A DNA stretch of 64,000 nt, taken from the NCBI RefSeq assembly GCF_002310495.1, contig NZ_CP023344.1, positions 3,861,501 through 3,925,500 on the forward strand, read 5' to 3'. The notes under the pieces were generated by a model. It was not told the DNA's origin, made no database searches, and saw only the letters and a program-made list of their open reading frames with translations. The DNA is from Nibricoccus aquaticus. Its GTDB lineage: Bacteria; Verrucomicrobiota; Verrucomicrobiia; Opitutales; Opitutaceae. Position 1 is the first letter of the stretch. Each line of letters opens with the position of its first letter. A program made the position numbers and the translations under genes. Positions 35,874 through 45,246 of this stretch are shown here, piece by piece.

Positions 35874-37820
35874 CTAGTTCTCGGGTGAAATGGCGGGAGC
35901 GGCGGCGGGTGTGCGGAGGGAGTCTTGGAGAGTGGAGAAAACGATTTCGGGTGAAAGGTCGTTTAGAGAACCGCCGCCGGTGGGCGGGCAGCCGGGTGGT
36001 TGAAGGAGGATGTGCGGACCCGAGAAAACGGGGCCGGTGCGGACAGGATTGGTTGGGCCGAAGAGGGCGATGAGGGGCACGCCGAGGAGATTAGCGAGAT
36101 GCATGCCGCCGGTGTCGTTGGTGACGAGGGCGGTGCAGCTGCGGAGTTTTTCCATGTAGGCGGGGAGATCGGTGCGGCCGGCGAGATTCTGGACCTGCGA
36201 TTCGGAGTGGCCGGAGGCGATGGCGTCGGTGATCGCGCGGTCGTTGGTGGTGCCGAGCAGGAGAATGGTGGCGGTGGGGTGAGCGCGTAGTATGGAGTCG
36301 GTGAGCGTGCGCCAGTGAGCGACGGGCCAGCGTTTCTCGGGAGTGTTTTCGGAGCCGGCGATGAAACCGATGATCGGAGCGTTGCTGGCGGACTTGATAG
36401 AGGAGCTGGTGAAGAGAGGTGTCCGGTCGGCGGGGAGTTCGAGGCCGAAGTGGCGGAAGAGATTTTCCCAGAGTTCGAGCTGGTGGTGATTTTTTTCGTC
36501 GAAGTCGGCGGGGACTTCGTAGCGGTGGGTGAGGAGGGGGCGGCGGCGTCCATGTTTGACGAGGCCGAAGCGTTGGCGGCAGCCGGTGAGGCGGGCTTCG
36601 AGGTCGCCGCGGACGGAGTGGGTGAGAATCAAATACGCGTCAGGATAACTGAGGCGGAGGGCGCGGAAGAAGAGGAAGTATCTCCAGTTGCGCTTGGGGA
36701 GCGGGATGAGTTTGTCGGCGAGGCCGGTTTGCGCGAGGAGCGAGAGGAAGGCGTTTTTCGCGATGAAAGTGATCTCGGCGTCGGGGCGGGAGGCGCGGAG
36801 TGCGCGGAGGAGCGGGACGGCCATGACGACGTCGCCGAGCCAGTTGGGGAGGCGGATGAAGAGGCGGGTTTTGCGCGGTGGCGTGGTGAGGCCGCGGGCG
36901 GCGAGGTCGGCGGGGAGGAGGTTGCGCTTGGATTCGAGGCGGAAGCGTTTGGTCGGGATGTCTTGATGGCGCCAGCGGTCGTGGCTCCAGAGCCAGGAGG
37001 CGCAGAGGTTTTCGTCGGTGGTGAGCGTGGTTTCGAGCCAGCGGTTGAGGGCGATGATGGCGCCGGTGGAGGTGCCGTCGTAGGCGATTTCGGTGAGCTC
37101 GAATTGGACGCGCCAGAAATCGAGGCGGCGCGGGTAGAAGGTGATAATCTTGGCGCCGGAGCGTTCGGCGAGGAGGCCGGGGAGCTCGGTGGTGGAGCAG
37201 ACGCGGCCGAGGAGGGTGGTGAGGGCGCCCTGGGTGCCGGCGTTTTGGTCGAAGAGGATGCCGACGGTGCCGTTGCGTTTGAGGATGCGGAAGGACTCGG
37301 TGAGACCCTCTTTGCGGGAGAGGAGCTTCATGCCGTGGCGTTCGCGGGTGGATTTTACCCAGGCGTCGGCGGTGGGGTTATCGAGCGGGCGGAAGATGAT
37401 GCCGAATTCGCGGAGCGGGAACGGGAGGAAGAGTGCGAGCCAGGTGAGGCTTTCCCAGTAGGCGATGTGGGGGCTGGTGACGATCAGCGGGTGCGGCGAC
37501 GACTGATGATGGCGGAAGCACTCGATGACGGGATCGGTGACGCGGACGATGCGGCGGAGACGGGTTTCGGAGAGGTAAGGACTGGAGAGCGAGAGGAGGG
37601 CGGTCTCGAAGATGCGGCGGCTGCTTTTGCGGGCGAGGCGGCGGTGCCAGGCGCGGGGTTTTTCGGGGAAGGCGTGATGGAGATTGGAGAACACCAGGCG
37701 CCGGCGGCGCGGGGAAAGGAGGATGAGGAGGTCGCCGCAGAAGGCGGTGAAGGCGCGCAGCAGCCGCTCGGGTGTGTGGGCGATGAGCCAGCCGGAGATT
37801 TGTAGTAGAAGTTTAAGCAC
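35874..37820 (-). CDS. Fused LpxL-type acyltransferase and GT9 heptosyltransferase-like protein
   Basis: A 648-residue fusion. Residues 1-310 match the HtrB/LpxL lipid A acyltransferase family, with an N-terminal membrane helix and the HX4E active site in SPHIAYWESL (His118, Glu123). Residues about 318-648 form a GT9 glycosyltransferase: IRLPNWLGDVVMAVPLLRAL at the start, GFIAGSENTPEKRWP in the second lobe, and the nucleotide-sugar segment LVTNDTGGMHLANLLGVP. Together they suggest late acylation of lipid A coupled to core sugar addition at the inner membrane. In most bacteria these are separate proteins. The divergent gene at 37946 is another GT9. Fusion is read directly from one uninterrupted frame. 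Confidence 0.92.
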   Translation of the reverse strand: MLKLLLQISGWLIAHTPERLLRAFTAFCGDLLILLSPRRRRLVFSNLHHAFPEKPRAWHRRLARKSSRRIFETALLSLSSPYLSETRLRRIVRVTDPVIECFRHHQSSPHPLIVTSPHIAYWESLTWLALFLPFPLREFGIIFRPLDNPTADAWVKSTRERHGMKLLSRKEGLTESFRILKRNGTVGILFDQNAGTQGALTTLLGRVCSTTELPGLLAERSGAKIITFYPRRLDFWRVQFELTEIAYDGTSTGAIIALNRWLETTLTTDENLCASWLWSHDRWRHQDIPTKRFRLESKRNLLPADLAARGLTTPPRKTRLFIRLPNWLGDVVMAVPLLRALRASRPDAEITFIAKNAFLSLLAQTGLADKLIPLPKRNWRYFLFFRALRLSYPDAYLILTHSVRGDLEARLTGCRQRFGLVKHGRRRPLLTHRYEVPADFDEKNHHQLELWENLFRHFGLELPADRTPLFTSSSIKSASNAPIIGFIAGSENTPEKRWPVAHWRTLTDSILRAHPTATILLLGTTNDRAITDAIASGHSESQVQNLAGRTDLPAYMEKLRSCTALVTNDTGGMHLANLLGVPLIALFGPTNPVRTGPVFSGPHILLQPPGCPPTGGGSLNDLSPEIVFSTLQDSLRTPAAAPAISPEN

Positions 37821-37945
37821 GCGAGCGGGACCAGGGCGGGCGGTGATCGCGGGTGAGGCGATTAGCGTTTGATTTTGCCGAGGGAAACTTCATCAAACGG
37901 AGCGACACCGCAGTTAAAAGCAGATTCTGCGGCGCGCGTTTTTCC

Positions 37946-38941
37946 ATGGTCGAACTTCTTATCATCAAACCGTCCTCTTTGGGGGACATCGTGCATGGCC
38001 TGCAGGTGGCGGCGTCGATCAAGGCGCAGCGGCCGGATGTGCGTATTTCCTGGATCGTGCGCGACATCTTCGCGGCGCTGGTGAAGCAGTGCGAAGCGGT
38101 GGACCGCGTGTACGTTTTCAAGCGGAGCGGCGGGGTGTTTGGCTTCCTGAAATTGATGAAGGAAGTGCGGGAGACGAAGTATGATTTTGTCTTCGATATG
38201 CAGGGGCTACTGCGCTCGGGGCTGATGACCTGGCGGGCGAATGGCGCGAAGAAGGTGGGGCGGGCGGATGCGCGGGAGGGCGCGGGGGTTTTCTACAAGG
38301 AAAAGGTGGCGCTGCCACCGGCGGGGAAATCAAGCCATGCGCTGGAGATTTTGCTGCAATTTTTGCCCGTACTTGGCCTGAAACCGGAGCTGGTGGGGAC
38401 GGTGAAGTTTCGCGAAGTCGAAGGGCTGAATCTCAGTCATGTCGAAGGACGTGGCGGGGCGCAGCCGGTGATCATGTTTCCGGACAGTCGGCGGGCGGAG
38501 AAGAAGTGGCACGGATTCAAGGAGCTGACGGAGTTCATCGCGCGCGATGGCTCGGGGCGGAAGGTCGTGTGGGCGGGGAACAACTATATCGATTACAAGG
38601 ATGCGCTGACGGAGGCGCAGTTTCTCAATCTGACGGGCAACACGAGCCTGATGGCGTTGCCGTCGCTGATCAAACGGGCGGGCTGGGTGATCTCGAACGA
38701 CAGCGGGCCGATGCATCTGGCGGCGGCGATGGGCGTGCCGACACTGGGGATTTTTGGGCCGACTGATCCGCGGCTGTATGGGCCGTTTCCGCTGACGGCT
38801 CCGACCAATCATGTGGCGCAGGCGCCGATCGGGAACCTGAAGCTGTTGTCGGCGCGCGAGGTTTATGCGCGTTTCAAGCGGCTCGACGGGACGCGCGTGC
38901 GGACGGCGCATCCGTTTCCGTTTACGCAGCGGGGGTTTTGA
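37946..38941 (+). CDS. GT9-family heptosyltransferase (WaaC-like)
   Basis: A 331-residue ADP-heptose-type glycosyltransferase from the ATG at 37946. It opens with LLIIKPSSLGDIVHGLQVAASI, a hallmark of GT9, and ends with the donor-binding region GWVISNDSGPMHLAAAMGVPTLGIFGPTDP. It likely adds a heptose or related sugar to the lipopolysaccharide inner core. Heptosyltransferase I and II cannot be told apart here. It is transcribed divergently, about 125 bases from the LpxL-GT9 fusion. A longer frame starting at 37853 exists, but the ATG at 37946 gives the GT9 N-terminus. Confidence 0.92.
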   Translation: MVELLIIKPSSLGDIVHGLQVAASIKAQRPDVRISWIVRDIFAALVKQCEAVDRVYVFKRSGGVFGFLKLMKEVRETKYDFVFDMQGLLRSGLMTWRANGAKKVGRADAREGAGVFYKEKVALPPAGKSSHALEILLQFLPVLGLKPELVGTVKFREVEGLNLSHVEGRGGAQPVIMFPDSRRAEKKWHGFKELTEFIARDGSGRKVVWAGNNYIDYKDALTEAQFLNLTGNTSLMALPSLIKRAGWVISNDSGPMHLAAAMGVPTLGIFGPTDPRLYGPFPLTAPTNHVAQAPIGNLKLLSAREVYARFKRLDGTRVRTAHPFPFTQRGF

Positions 38942-39008
38942 GCCTCGGGTGACAGGCGAAAATTTGGCGTGAGTCGGGGCGGGTTGTTGGTTTCGCTGCG
39001 TGTTTCCC

Positions 39009-40280
39009 ATGCTCGATCCCAAACTCCTTCGTGAATCGCCTGATCTCGTCCGTGCGGCGATTGCCAAGAAACACCTCGACGTCGATCTCGATGCCGTGCT
39101 TGCGCTCGATGCGTCGTGGCGCGCGCAGCTTCAGGAAACCGAGCAGTTACGCGGCGTACAGAAGGCGGCGAATAACGACATGGCGAAACTGCCGAAGGGC
39201 TCGCCTGAGTTCATCGCGAAAGTGCAGGAGATGAAGGCTGTTTCCGCGCAGGTGAAAGAGCGCGACGTGCAGCTGAAAGAGATCGAAGAGAAGTGGAAAC
39301 TGGCGGTGCTGGGTCTGCCCAATATTCCGCACAGCAGTGTGCCAGAGGGCCACACGCCGGAAGAGAATGTGGTTCATGCGTCGAATGGTGACGTGAATGC
39401 GGTCTCGGCTCATGCGAAGGCGCATTGGGAGATCACGGGGTTTGACCGGTTGTTCGATTTTGCGCGTGGCTCGAAAGTCACGGGCGCAGGGTTTCCGTTT
39501 TATGTCGGCGATGGCGCGAAGATCGTGCGCGCGTTGTTGCAGTTTTTCTTGGATGAGAATGCGCGCGCGGGCTATGTGGAGGTGAATCCGCCGATCTTCG
39601 TGAACGCGGCGAGCGCGACGGCGGTTGGCCAGCTTCCGGATAAGGAAGGGCAGATGTATCAGACGGTTGAGGACTCGCTCTATGCGGTGCCGACGGCGGA
39701 GACGCCGCTGACGAATTTCTTCCGCGACGAGATCCTCGATGAAGGTGCGCTGCCGGTTTATCGCTGCGGTTATACGCCGTGTTTCCGGCGCGAGGCGGGC
39801 AGCTACGGCAAGGATGTGCGCGGGCTGAACCGGCTGCATCAGTTCGACAAGGTCGAGCTGCTCAAGTGGGTGCATCCAGCATCCAGCTACGACGAGCTGG
39901 AGAAGCTCCGGGTGGACGTGGAGAAGCTGCTGCAGAAGCTGGAACTGCCTTATCGCGTGCTGCTGATGTGCGGCGGCGACATGGGTTTCGCGCAGGCGAA
40001 GAAGTACGATCTCGAAGTCTGGGCGGCCGGGCAGAAGCGCTGGCTGGAGGTTTCAAGCTGTTCGAATTTCGAGGCGTTTCAGGCGCGGCGTGCGCAGATC
40101 CGTTTCCGGGCGAAGGGCGCGGAGAAACCGGAGCTGGTTCACACGTTGAACGGTTCGGGACTCGCGGTGCCGCGCGTACTGGCGGCGATCCTGGAGAACA
40201 ACCTTCAGGAGGATGGTCGTGTGAAAATCCCGGCGGCGCTGGTGCCGTATTTCGGCAAGGAGTTTTTGAGCTTCGTCTGA
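39009..40280 (+). CDS. serS: Seryl-tRNA synthetase
   Basis: A 423-residue class II aminoacyl-tRNA synthetase. The N-terminal coiled-coil arm is at about residues 30-100 (RAQLQETEQLRGVQKAANNDM). Class II motifs follow, including TAETPLTNFF, the motif 2 loop CFRREAGSYGKDVRG and motif 3 LNGSGLAVPRVLAAILEN. It charges tRNA-Ser. The ATG at 39009 (MLDPKLLRE) is the usual start. It leads a same-strand run with tilS 65 bases downstream and ftsH, so these three are a likely operon. Confidence 0.97.
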   Translation: MLDPKLLRESPDLVRAAIAKKHLDVDLDAVLALDASWRAQLQETEQLRGVQKAANNDMAKLPKGSPEFIAKVQEMKAVSAQVKERDVQLKEIEEKWKLAVLGLPNIPHSSVPEGHTPEENVVHASNGDVNAVSAHAKAHWEITGFDRLFDFARGSKVTGAGFPFYVGDGAKIVRALLQFFLDENARAGYVEVNPPIFVNAASATAVGQLPDKEGQMYQTVEDSLYAVPTAETPLTNFFRDEILDEGALPVYRCGYTPCFRREAGSYGKDVRGLNRLHQFDKVELLKWVHPASSYDELEKLRVDVEKLLQKLELPYRVLLMCGGDMGFAQAKKYDLEVWAAGQKRWLEVSSCSNFEAFQARRAQIRFRAKGAEKPELVHTLNGSGLAVPRVLAAILENNLQEDGRVKIPAALVPYFGKEFLSFV

Positions 40281-40345
40281 GCGCGGGGCTGCGGTGCGAT
40301 GACGGGGATGCGGCGTTTTTCGAGTTAAGAGGAAAGCGCCGCGTC

Positions 40346-41794
40346 ATGCCGATCTTGCCGACTCATTGGGGAAATCTCCCGCCGTTGTTTGCGCGGGAGC
40401 GGCTGCATCCGGCGGCGATTGCGCAGGCGGACCGGATGCTTGCAGAAGCAGGCGGGAAGTCTGAGGGCAAGTGGTGCGTGGCGTTTTCGGGCGGGGCGGA
40501 TTCGCTGGCGTTGTTGCTCACGGTCTGGACGCTGTGGCCGGAGCGACGGAGCGAGTTGTGCGTGCTGCATTTTAATCACCGGTTGCGTGGGGCGGAGAGC
40601 GAGGCGGATGCGGTTTTTTGCGCGGAAGTGTGTGGCGAGATGGGCGTGGAGTTTCACATAGGGGAGTGGAGTGACGCGAAGGCGGGTGCGAGCGAGGCGG
40701 AGGCGCGGGAGGCACGGCTGGCGTTTTTCGAAACGGAGATGGAAGCGGTGGGATCGCGTGTGCTTTGGACGGGGCATCAGAAGGACGATGTGGCGGAGAC
40801 GTTGTTGATGCGGATCGCGCGCGGTAGCGGATCGGCGGGGCTGGCGGCGCCGAGACCGGTGCAGACGCGGGCGGATGGGCGGATTCTTCTGCGGCCGTTG
40901 CTGACGCTGAGGAAGGCGGAGATCGTAGCGGCGTTGCAGAAAGCGGGCGTGACCTGGCGCGAGGATGCTAGCAATGCGGTGGGGGATTTTTTTCGGAACC
41001 GAGTCCGGCGGGACGTGATGCCGCCCTGGCGGGCGGCGGCAGGGAACGATGCGCTGGGCGGAGCGGCGCTGACGCGGGAGTTGCTCGATGAAGATGATGC
41101 GGCGCTGAATGTGTGGCTGGCGGAGTTGTTACCGGAAGGCGGATACGACGGCGATGCGCTGGATGTGCGGGCACTGGAGGGGAAGCCTCGGGCGCTTTGG
41201 CGGCGGGCGTTGAGGCGCTGGCGGCCGCTGGCGGCACTGGGGCGCGCGGGGTTTGAAGAGGTGCTGGCGTTGTGCGCGCGAGGTTCGGGGCGGACGAGTG
41301 CGGGCGAAGGAGTCGTGGAGATCGGAGCGGGTATACTGCGTTATATGGAGAAGGGTGGAGTGGGCAGAGGTGGCTGGACGGAAGCGCGGCTGAGCGTGGG
41401 GACGGTTTTATTTCTGCCCGATGGCGGGGTACTGACGATGAGGGTGGTGGCGTTTACGGCTGAATTGCGCAGGCGGATTTTTGCGGGGCAGGTCGATATG
41501 GCGCGTGAAGCGTTTCTTGCAGAGGAGCCTGCTGCATTTTGCGTGAGGCCGTGGAGGACGGGGGATCGGTATCGACCACTGGGGGCGCCGGGGTCGGCGG
41601 CGTTGCAGGACTTGTTTGTGAATCGTAAGATTCCGGCAGCTCGGCGCGGGCAGTTACCGGTGGTTATCGGCGAGGATGGTAGAATCCTGTGGGTTCCGGG
41701 ATTTCCGCCTGCGGAAGAATCGAAAACAACCAGTGATTCTGTAACAGGCCTTCATTTGACTTATGAAACTGGAACCTGCACGGTCCGCCTCTAG
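40346..41794 (+). CDS. tilS: tRNA(Ile)-lysidine synthase
   Basis: A 482-residue TilS, which modifies C34 of the tRNA-Ile CAU anticodon to lysidine. The PP-loop ATP-binding motif SGGADS is at residues 48-53, followed by LHFNHRLRGAESEADA. The GHQKDDVAETLLMR and RPLLTLRKAEI segments and a C-terminal domain (RPWRTGDRYRPLGAPG) fit the family. It starts at the ATG 40346, preceded by AGAGGAAAG as a possible ribosome binding site. It ends 11 bases before ftsH. The tilS-ftsH order is conserved in many bacteria. Confidence 0.95.
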   Translation: MPILPTHWGNLPPLFARERLHPAAIAQADRMLAEAGGKSEGKWCVAFSGGADSLALLLTVWTLWPERRSELCVLHFNHRLRGAESEADAVFCAEVCGEMGVEFHIGEWSDAKAGASEAEAREARLAFFETEMEAVGSRVLWTGHQKDDVAETLLMRIARGSGSAGLAAPRPVQTRADGRILLRPLLTLRKAEIVAALQKAGVTWREDASNAVGDFFRNRVRRDVMPPWRAAAGNDALGGAALTRELLDEDDAALNVWLAELLPEGGYDGDALDVRALEGKPRALWRRALRRWRPLAALGRAGFEEVLALCARGSGRTSAGEGVVEIGAGILRYMEKGGVGRGGWTEARLSVGTVLFLPDGGVLTMRVVAFTAELRRRIFAGQVDMAREAFLAEEPAAFCVRPWRTGDRYRPLGAPGSAALQDLFVNRKIPAARRGQLPVVIGEDGRILWVPGFPPAEESKTTSDSVTGLHLTYETGTCTVRL

Positions 41795-41805
41795 TCTTTA
41801 CCCGA

Positions 41806-43824
41806 ATGTCTGACCTCAAAAACGAAAAGAAACGCCGCCCTTTGAAGAGCCTGCCGCCTGAACGTTTTCAGCCGAAGGTGCTGCTTATCTGGCTTTCGAT
41901 AGCCGCAGCCGTCATGGCCCTGTATTTCCTGCCTGGTCGCGCGAGCGCGCCGGCGGTGATCAAGATCCACGAGGTCGTGCAGCTTTCCTCTGAAAACAAG
42001 ATCAAGAGTGGCGTGATCCGGCCCGAGCAGTCCGGCGCGCGGGACCAGTATGTGATCAACGGTGAGGCGACTTCTGAGCTTTTTCCTGACGGTACGGCAG
42101 GTGGGAAGACTGCGAAGTTCGTCGCTTCAGGGCGTCTCACTGAGGCAAGTTACGAAAAGCTGCAGGCATCGACGGTGTTCGATGAGAAGCAGCAGTCTAG
42201 CTGGATCGCGGCTTTGGCGTCGCAGCTCATCCCCTTTATTTTGATCATCGGTTTGTTGTATTTCCTGTTTGTGCGCCAGCTGCGGAATGCGGGTCGTGGC
42301 GCGCTCAGCTTCGGCAAGAGCCGCGCGAAACTGCTCACGCGTGATCGCGACAAGATCACGTTCGCGGATGTCGCCGGTTGTGATGAGGCCAAGGAAGAGG
42401 TCGGCGAAGTCGTCGAGTTTCTGAAGGAGCCGAAGAAGTTCACGAAGATGGGCGGCAAGATCCCGAAAGGTATTTTGATGGTCGGGCCTCCAGGTACGGG
42501 CAAAACGCTGCTGGCTAAAGCCGTCGCGGGCGAAGCGGACGTGCCGTTTTTCTCGATTAGCGGATCGGACTTTGTGGAGATGTTTGTCGGCGTCGGTGCG
42601 AGCCGCGTGCGCGACATGTTCGAGCAGGGCCGCAAGAGCGCGCCGTGCTTGATCTTCATCGACGAAATCGACGCGGTCGGACGCCAGCGCGGTGCGGGTC
42701 TCGGCGGCGGTAACGATGAACGCGAGCAGACGCTGAACTCGTTGCTGGTGGAGATGGACGGTTTCGACACGAACGACGGCGTGATCATCATCGCGGCGAC
42801 GAATCGCCCCGATGTGCTCGATAATGCGTTGCTGCGTCCGGGCCGCTTTGACCGCCAGGTTTATGTGGATCTGCCTGACATCGTGGGTCGCGAACAGATC
42901 CTGCGCGTTCATGCCCGCAAGATTTCCCTTTCGGATGAGGTCGATCTCAGTGTGGTTGCGCGCGGCACGCCCGGGCTTTCGGGCGCAGAGCTGGCGAATT
43001 TGCTCAATGAAGGCGCTTTGCTGGCTGCGCGTCGCAACAAGAAGAAGGTGGAGATGATCGATATCGAAGATGCACGCGACAAGGTGCTCTTTGGCCGCGA
43101 GCGCCGCCGCGTGATGGATGACAACGAGAAGAAGATGACGGCCTGGCACGAGGCTGGTCACGCGGTTGTGCAGGCGGTGCTCGATGACGGCACTATGCCG
43201 GTTCACAAGGTGACGATCATCCCGCGTGGACAGAGCTTGGGCAGCACGACGTTCATCCCCAGCAAGGACATCCTTTCGCGTGGTAAGAAAAAGCTGCTCG
43301 ACCAAGTCGCGATGGCGATGGGCGGGCGCATCGCTGAAGAACTTGTCACGGGTGATTTCACCAATGGCGCTTATGGTGACATCAAGCAGGCGACCAAGAT
43401 CGCCCGTGCGATGGTTTGCGATTACGGCATGAGCGATATCGGGCCGATCGCGATGGGTGAAAACCAGGACACGGTTTTCCTTGGCCGTGATATCACGCGT
43501 TCGCAGCACATCAGCGAAGACACGGCGCGCCGGGTGGATGCGGCTGTCTCGGAAATCATCAACGGCCAGTATCGCCGCGCGCAGCAGATTATCACCGAGC
43601 ATCGGAGCGCTCTCGATAAGATCGCCCAGGCGCTGATCGAGCACGAGACGATCGAAGGCAAGCACGTCATGGAAATCGTGAAGCAGGGTGAGATCGTCTC
43701 CCCGATCATCCGCGAGGTGATGTCTGCGAAGGCGGTTTCCGGAAAAACGGCTGATAAAAAGTCATCGGAAAAATTAGAGAACCACGATCTTGGCGGGCAG
43801 ACTCCAGCACCGAATCCAGCCTAA
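41806..43824 (+). CDS. ftsH: ATP-dependent zinc metalloprotease FtsH
   Basis: A 672-residue membrane AAA+ protease. Two N-terminal membrane spans enclose a short periplasmic part (about 25-160). The AAA module has Walker A GPPGTGKT (about 227-234), Walker B and the second region of homology ([21 protein letters not shown]). The protease domain has HEAGH at about 448-452 (Zn ligands) and a downstream Asp in [15 protein letters not shown]. FtsH degrades misfolded membrane proteins, LpxC and sigma-32-type regulators. Codon use is richer in C- and T-ending codons than the window average, fitting high expression (impression, not computed). A strong terminator follows. Confidence 0.97.
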   Translation: MSDLKNEKKRRPLKSLPPERFQPKVLLIWLSIAAAVMALYFLPGRASAPAVIKIHEVVQLSSENKIKSGVIRPEQSGARDQYVINGEATSELFPDGTAGGKTAKFVASGRLTEASYEKLQASTVFDEKQQSSWIAALASQLIPFILIIGLLYFLFVRQLRNAGRGALSFGKSRAKLLTRDRDKITFADVAGCDEAKEEVGEVVEFLKEPKKFTKMGGKIPKGILMVGPPGTGKTLLAKAVAGEADVPFFSISGSDFVEMFVGVGASRVRDMFEQGRKSAPCLIFIDEIDAVGRQRGAGLGGGNDEREQTLNSLLVEMDGFDTNDGVIIIAATNRPDVLDNALLRPGRFDRQVYVDLPDIVGREQILRVHARKISLSDEVDLSVVARGTPGLSGAELANLLNEGALLAARRNKKKVEMIDIEDARDKVLFGRERRRVMDDNEKKMTAWHEAGHAVVQAVLDDGTMPVHKVTIIPRGQSLGSTTFIPSKDILSRGKKKLLDQVAMAMGGRIAEELVTGDFTNGAYGDIKQATKIARAMVCDYGMSDIGPIAMGENQDTVFLGRDITRSQHISEDTARRVDAAVSEIINGQYRRAQQIITEHRSALDKIAQALIEHETIEGKHVMEIVKQGEIVSPIIREVMSAKAVSGKTADKKSSEKLENHDLGGQTPAPNPA

Positions 43825-43860
43825 GCCGGTTAACGCGTTTATTCATACACTGGCTTTCAC

Positions 43861-43889
43861 GGCGCGGGATTTTTCCCGCGCCTTTTTTT
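43861..43889 (+). terminator. Intrinsic terminator of ftsH
   Basis: A perfect stem GGCGCGGGA/TCCCGCGCC with a TTTT loop is followed by seven T residues. It lies 36 bases past the ftsH stop and would end the serS-tilS-ftsH transcript. Confidence 0.92.
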
Positions 43890-44101
43890 ATCCAAAGACA
43901 AGACGCGTGTCTGTCGGCGACGGGGGACTCCCGGAGTGGAGGCTCGGGTAATCACGCAAATACCGCCGAGAATATGGCGGTGCTTGCGCCGTGTTTAGTT
44001 ACCCACCTAAGTTTTGGTCCGCATAAAGCCTCTCATTACCGTGTCTGGCCACTTGGGCTTCGCTCTCATTACACGGTGTGCGGCGATTTCCTTTTTTAAT
44101 C

Positions 44102-45037
44102 ATGAAACTATTTATCGCAGGCCATAACGGAATGGTTGGGGGCGCGCTGGTACGACGCTTTCAACGTGAAGCAGGCGTCACGCTGCTGCTACGTACGCGT
44201 CGCGAGCTCGATCTGACGTCGCAGGCGGCGGTCGAGGCGTTTTACGCCGCTGAGAAACCCGATGTCGTCATCATGGCTGCGGCCAAGGTCGGTGGAATTC
44301 ATGCCAACAATACTTACCCGGGCGACTTCATCTACGATAACCTGATCGTCGCGGCCAACACGGTCCACAGCGCGTACCGCAACGGAGTGAAGCGTTTCCT
44401 GTTTCTCGGCAGCTCCTGCATTTACCCGAAGCACGCGCCGCAGCCGATGCCTGAGGATTGCCTGCTCACCAGCACGCTGGAGCCGACCAACGAGGCTTAC
44501 GCGATCGCCAAGATCACCGGTCTCAAGCTCTGCCAATACTACCGCAAACAGTACGGCGTGCTTTTTCACTCCGGTATGCCGACCAATCTTTACGGACCGG
44601 GAGACAACTACCACGCGCAAAACTCGCACGTGCTTCCCGCGCTCATCCGTCGTTTTCACGAGGCGAAGCTTGCTGGACTGCCTGAGGTTGTGGCGTGGGG
44701 CACGGGGAAGCCGATGCGCGAGTTTCTCCATGTGGACGATCTGGCCGATGCGTGTGCGTTTGTGCTTAAACTCGATAACCCGCCCGACTGGGTGAACATG
44801 GGCACGGGCACCGACGTGACCATCAAAGAGCTCACCGAAACGGTGGCGCTGGCGGTCGGATTCAAGGGGCGCATCACATGGGATGCATCGAAACCCGATG
44901 GTACGCCGCGCAAGCTCATGGACGTCTCGCGGCTGGCCGGGCTGGGATGGAAAGCGCGGATCAGTCTGCGCGAGGGCATCGAGAAAACGTATGCGTCTTT
45001 CCTAGCCGAGCAGGCGGCGGGGACTTTGCGCACGTAA
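44102..45037 (+). CDS. fcl: GDP-L-fucose synthase
   Basis: A 311-residue extended short-chain dehydrogenase (NAD(P)-binding Rossmann fold, [12 protein letters not shown] at the N-terminus). The active site has Tyr and Lys in YAIAKITG and the Ser region [13 protein letters not shown]. Family features [14 protein letters not shown] and [11 protein letters not shown] are present. It converts GDP-4-keto-6-deoxymannose to GDP-L-fucose for surface glycans or LPS. The usual partner gmd is not in the window. The ATG at 44102 is used; an upstream start would add eight residues ending in FLIM. Confidence 0.95.
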   Translation: MKLFIAGHNGMVGGALVRRFQREAGVTLLLRTRRELDLTSQAAVEAFYAAEKPDVVIMAAAKVGGIHANNTYPGDFIYDNLIVAANTVHSAYRNGVKRFLFLGSSCIYPKHAPQPMPEDCLLTSTLEPTNEAYAIAKITGLKLCQYYRKQYGVLFHSGMPTNLYGPGDNYHAQNSHVLPALIRRFHEAKLAGLPEVVAWGTGKPMREFLHVDDLADACAFVLKLDNPPDWVNMGTGTDVTIKELTETVALAVGFKGRITWDASKPDGTPRKLMDVSRLAGLGWKARISLREGIEKTYASFLAEQAAGTLRT

Positions 45038-45074
45038 ACGCAGGCCCGGTGGAATCCGGGCGGACGGTTTCCCC

Positions 45075-45112
45075 AACGCAGCTGAGGTGTTTCTCACCTG
45101 GCTGCGTTTTTT
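45075..45112 (+). terminator. Intrinsic terminator of fcl
   Basis: The stem AACGCAG/CTGCGTT is extended by AGGTG/CACCT and followed by a run of T residues, 37 bases past the fcl stop codon. Confidence 0.9.
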
Positions 45113-45246
45113 CGTGGCCGGAGGCGGGCTTGCGGGTTGGGAGCCTCTGGATGCGGAGGTCTTTGGGCCGTAGCTTTTGTCCTCAAGAAGCGAGGAGTTG
45201 GAGCCGTTAAAAGGTGTTAGAAAATTGTCACGATCTCTCCCCGTCC

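Noticed and set aside
36315-37805. Roughly 500-codon + strand frame opposite the LpxL-GT9 gene
   Set aside because: Repetitive Glu/Gly/Ala composition; a mirror of the real gene in a GC-rich genome.
42127-43665. Roughly 510-codon minus strand frame opposite ftsH
   Set aside because: FtsH is certain on the + strand; the antisense translation matches no family and is His/Arg-rich.
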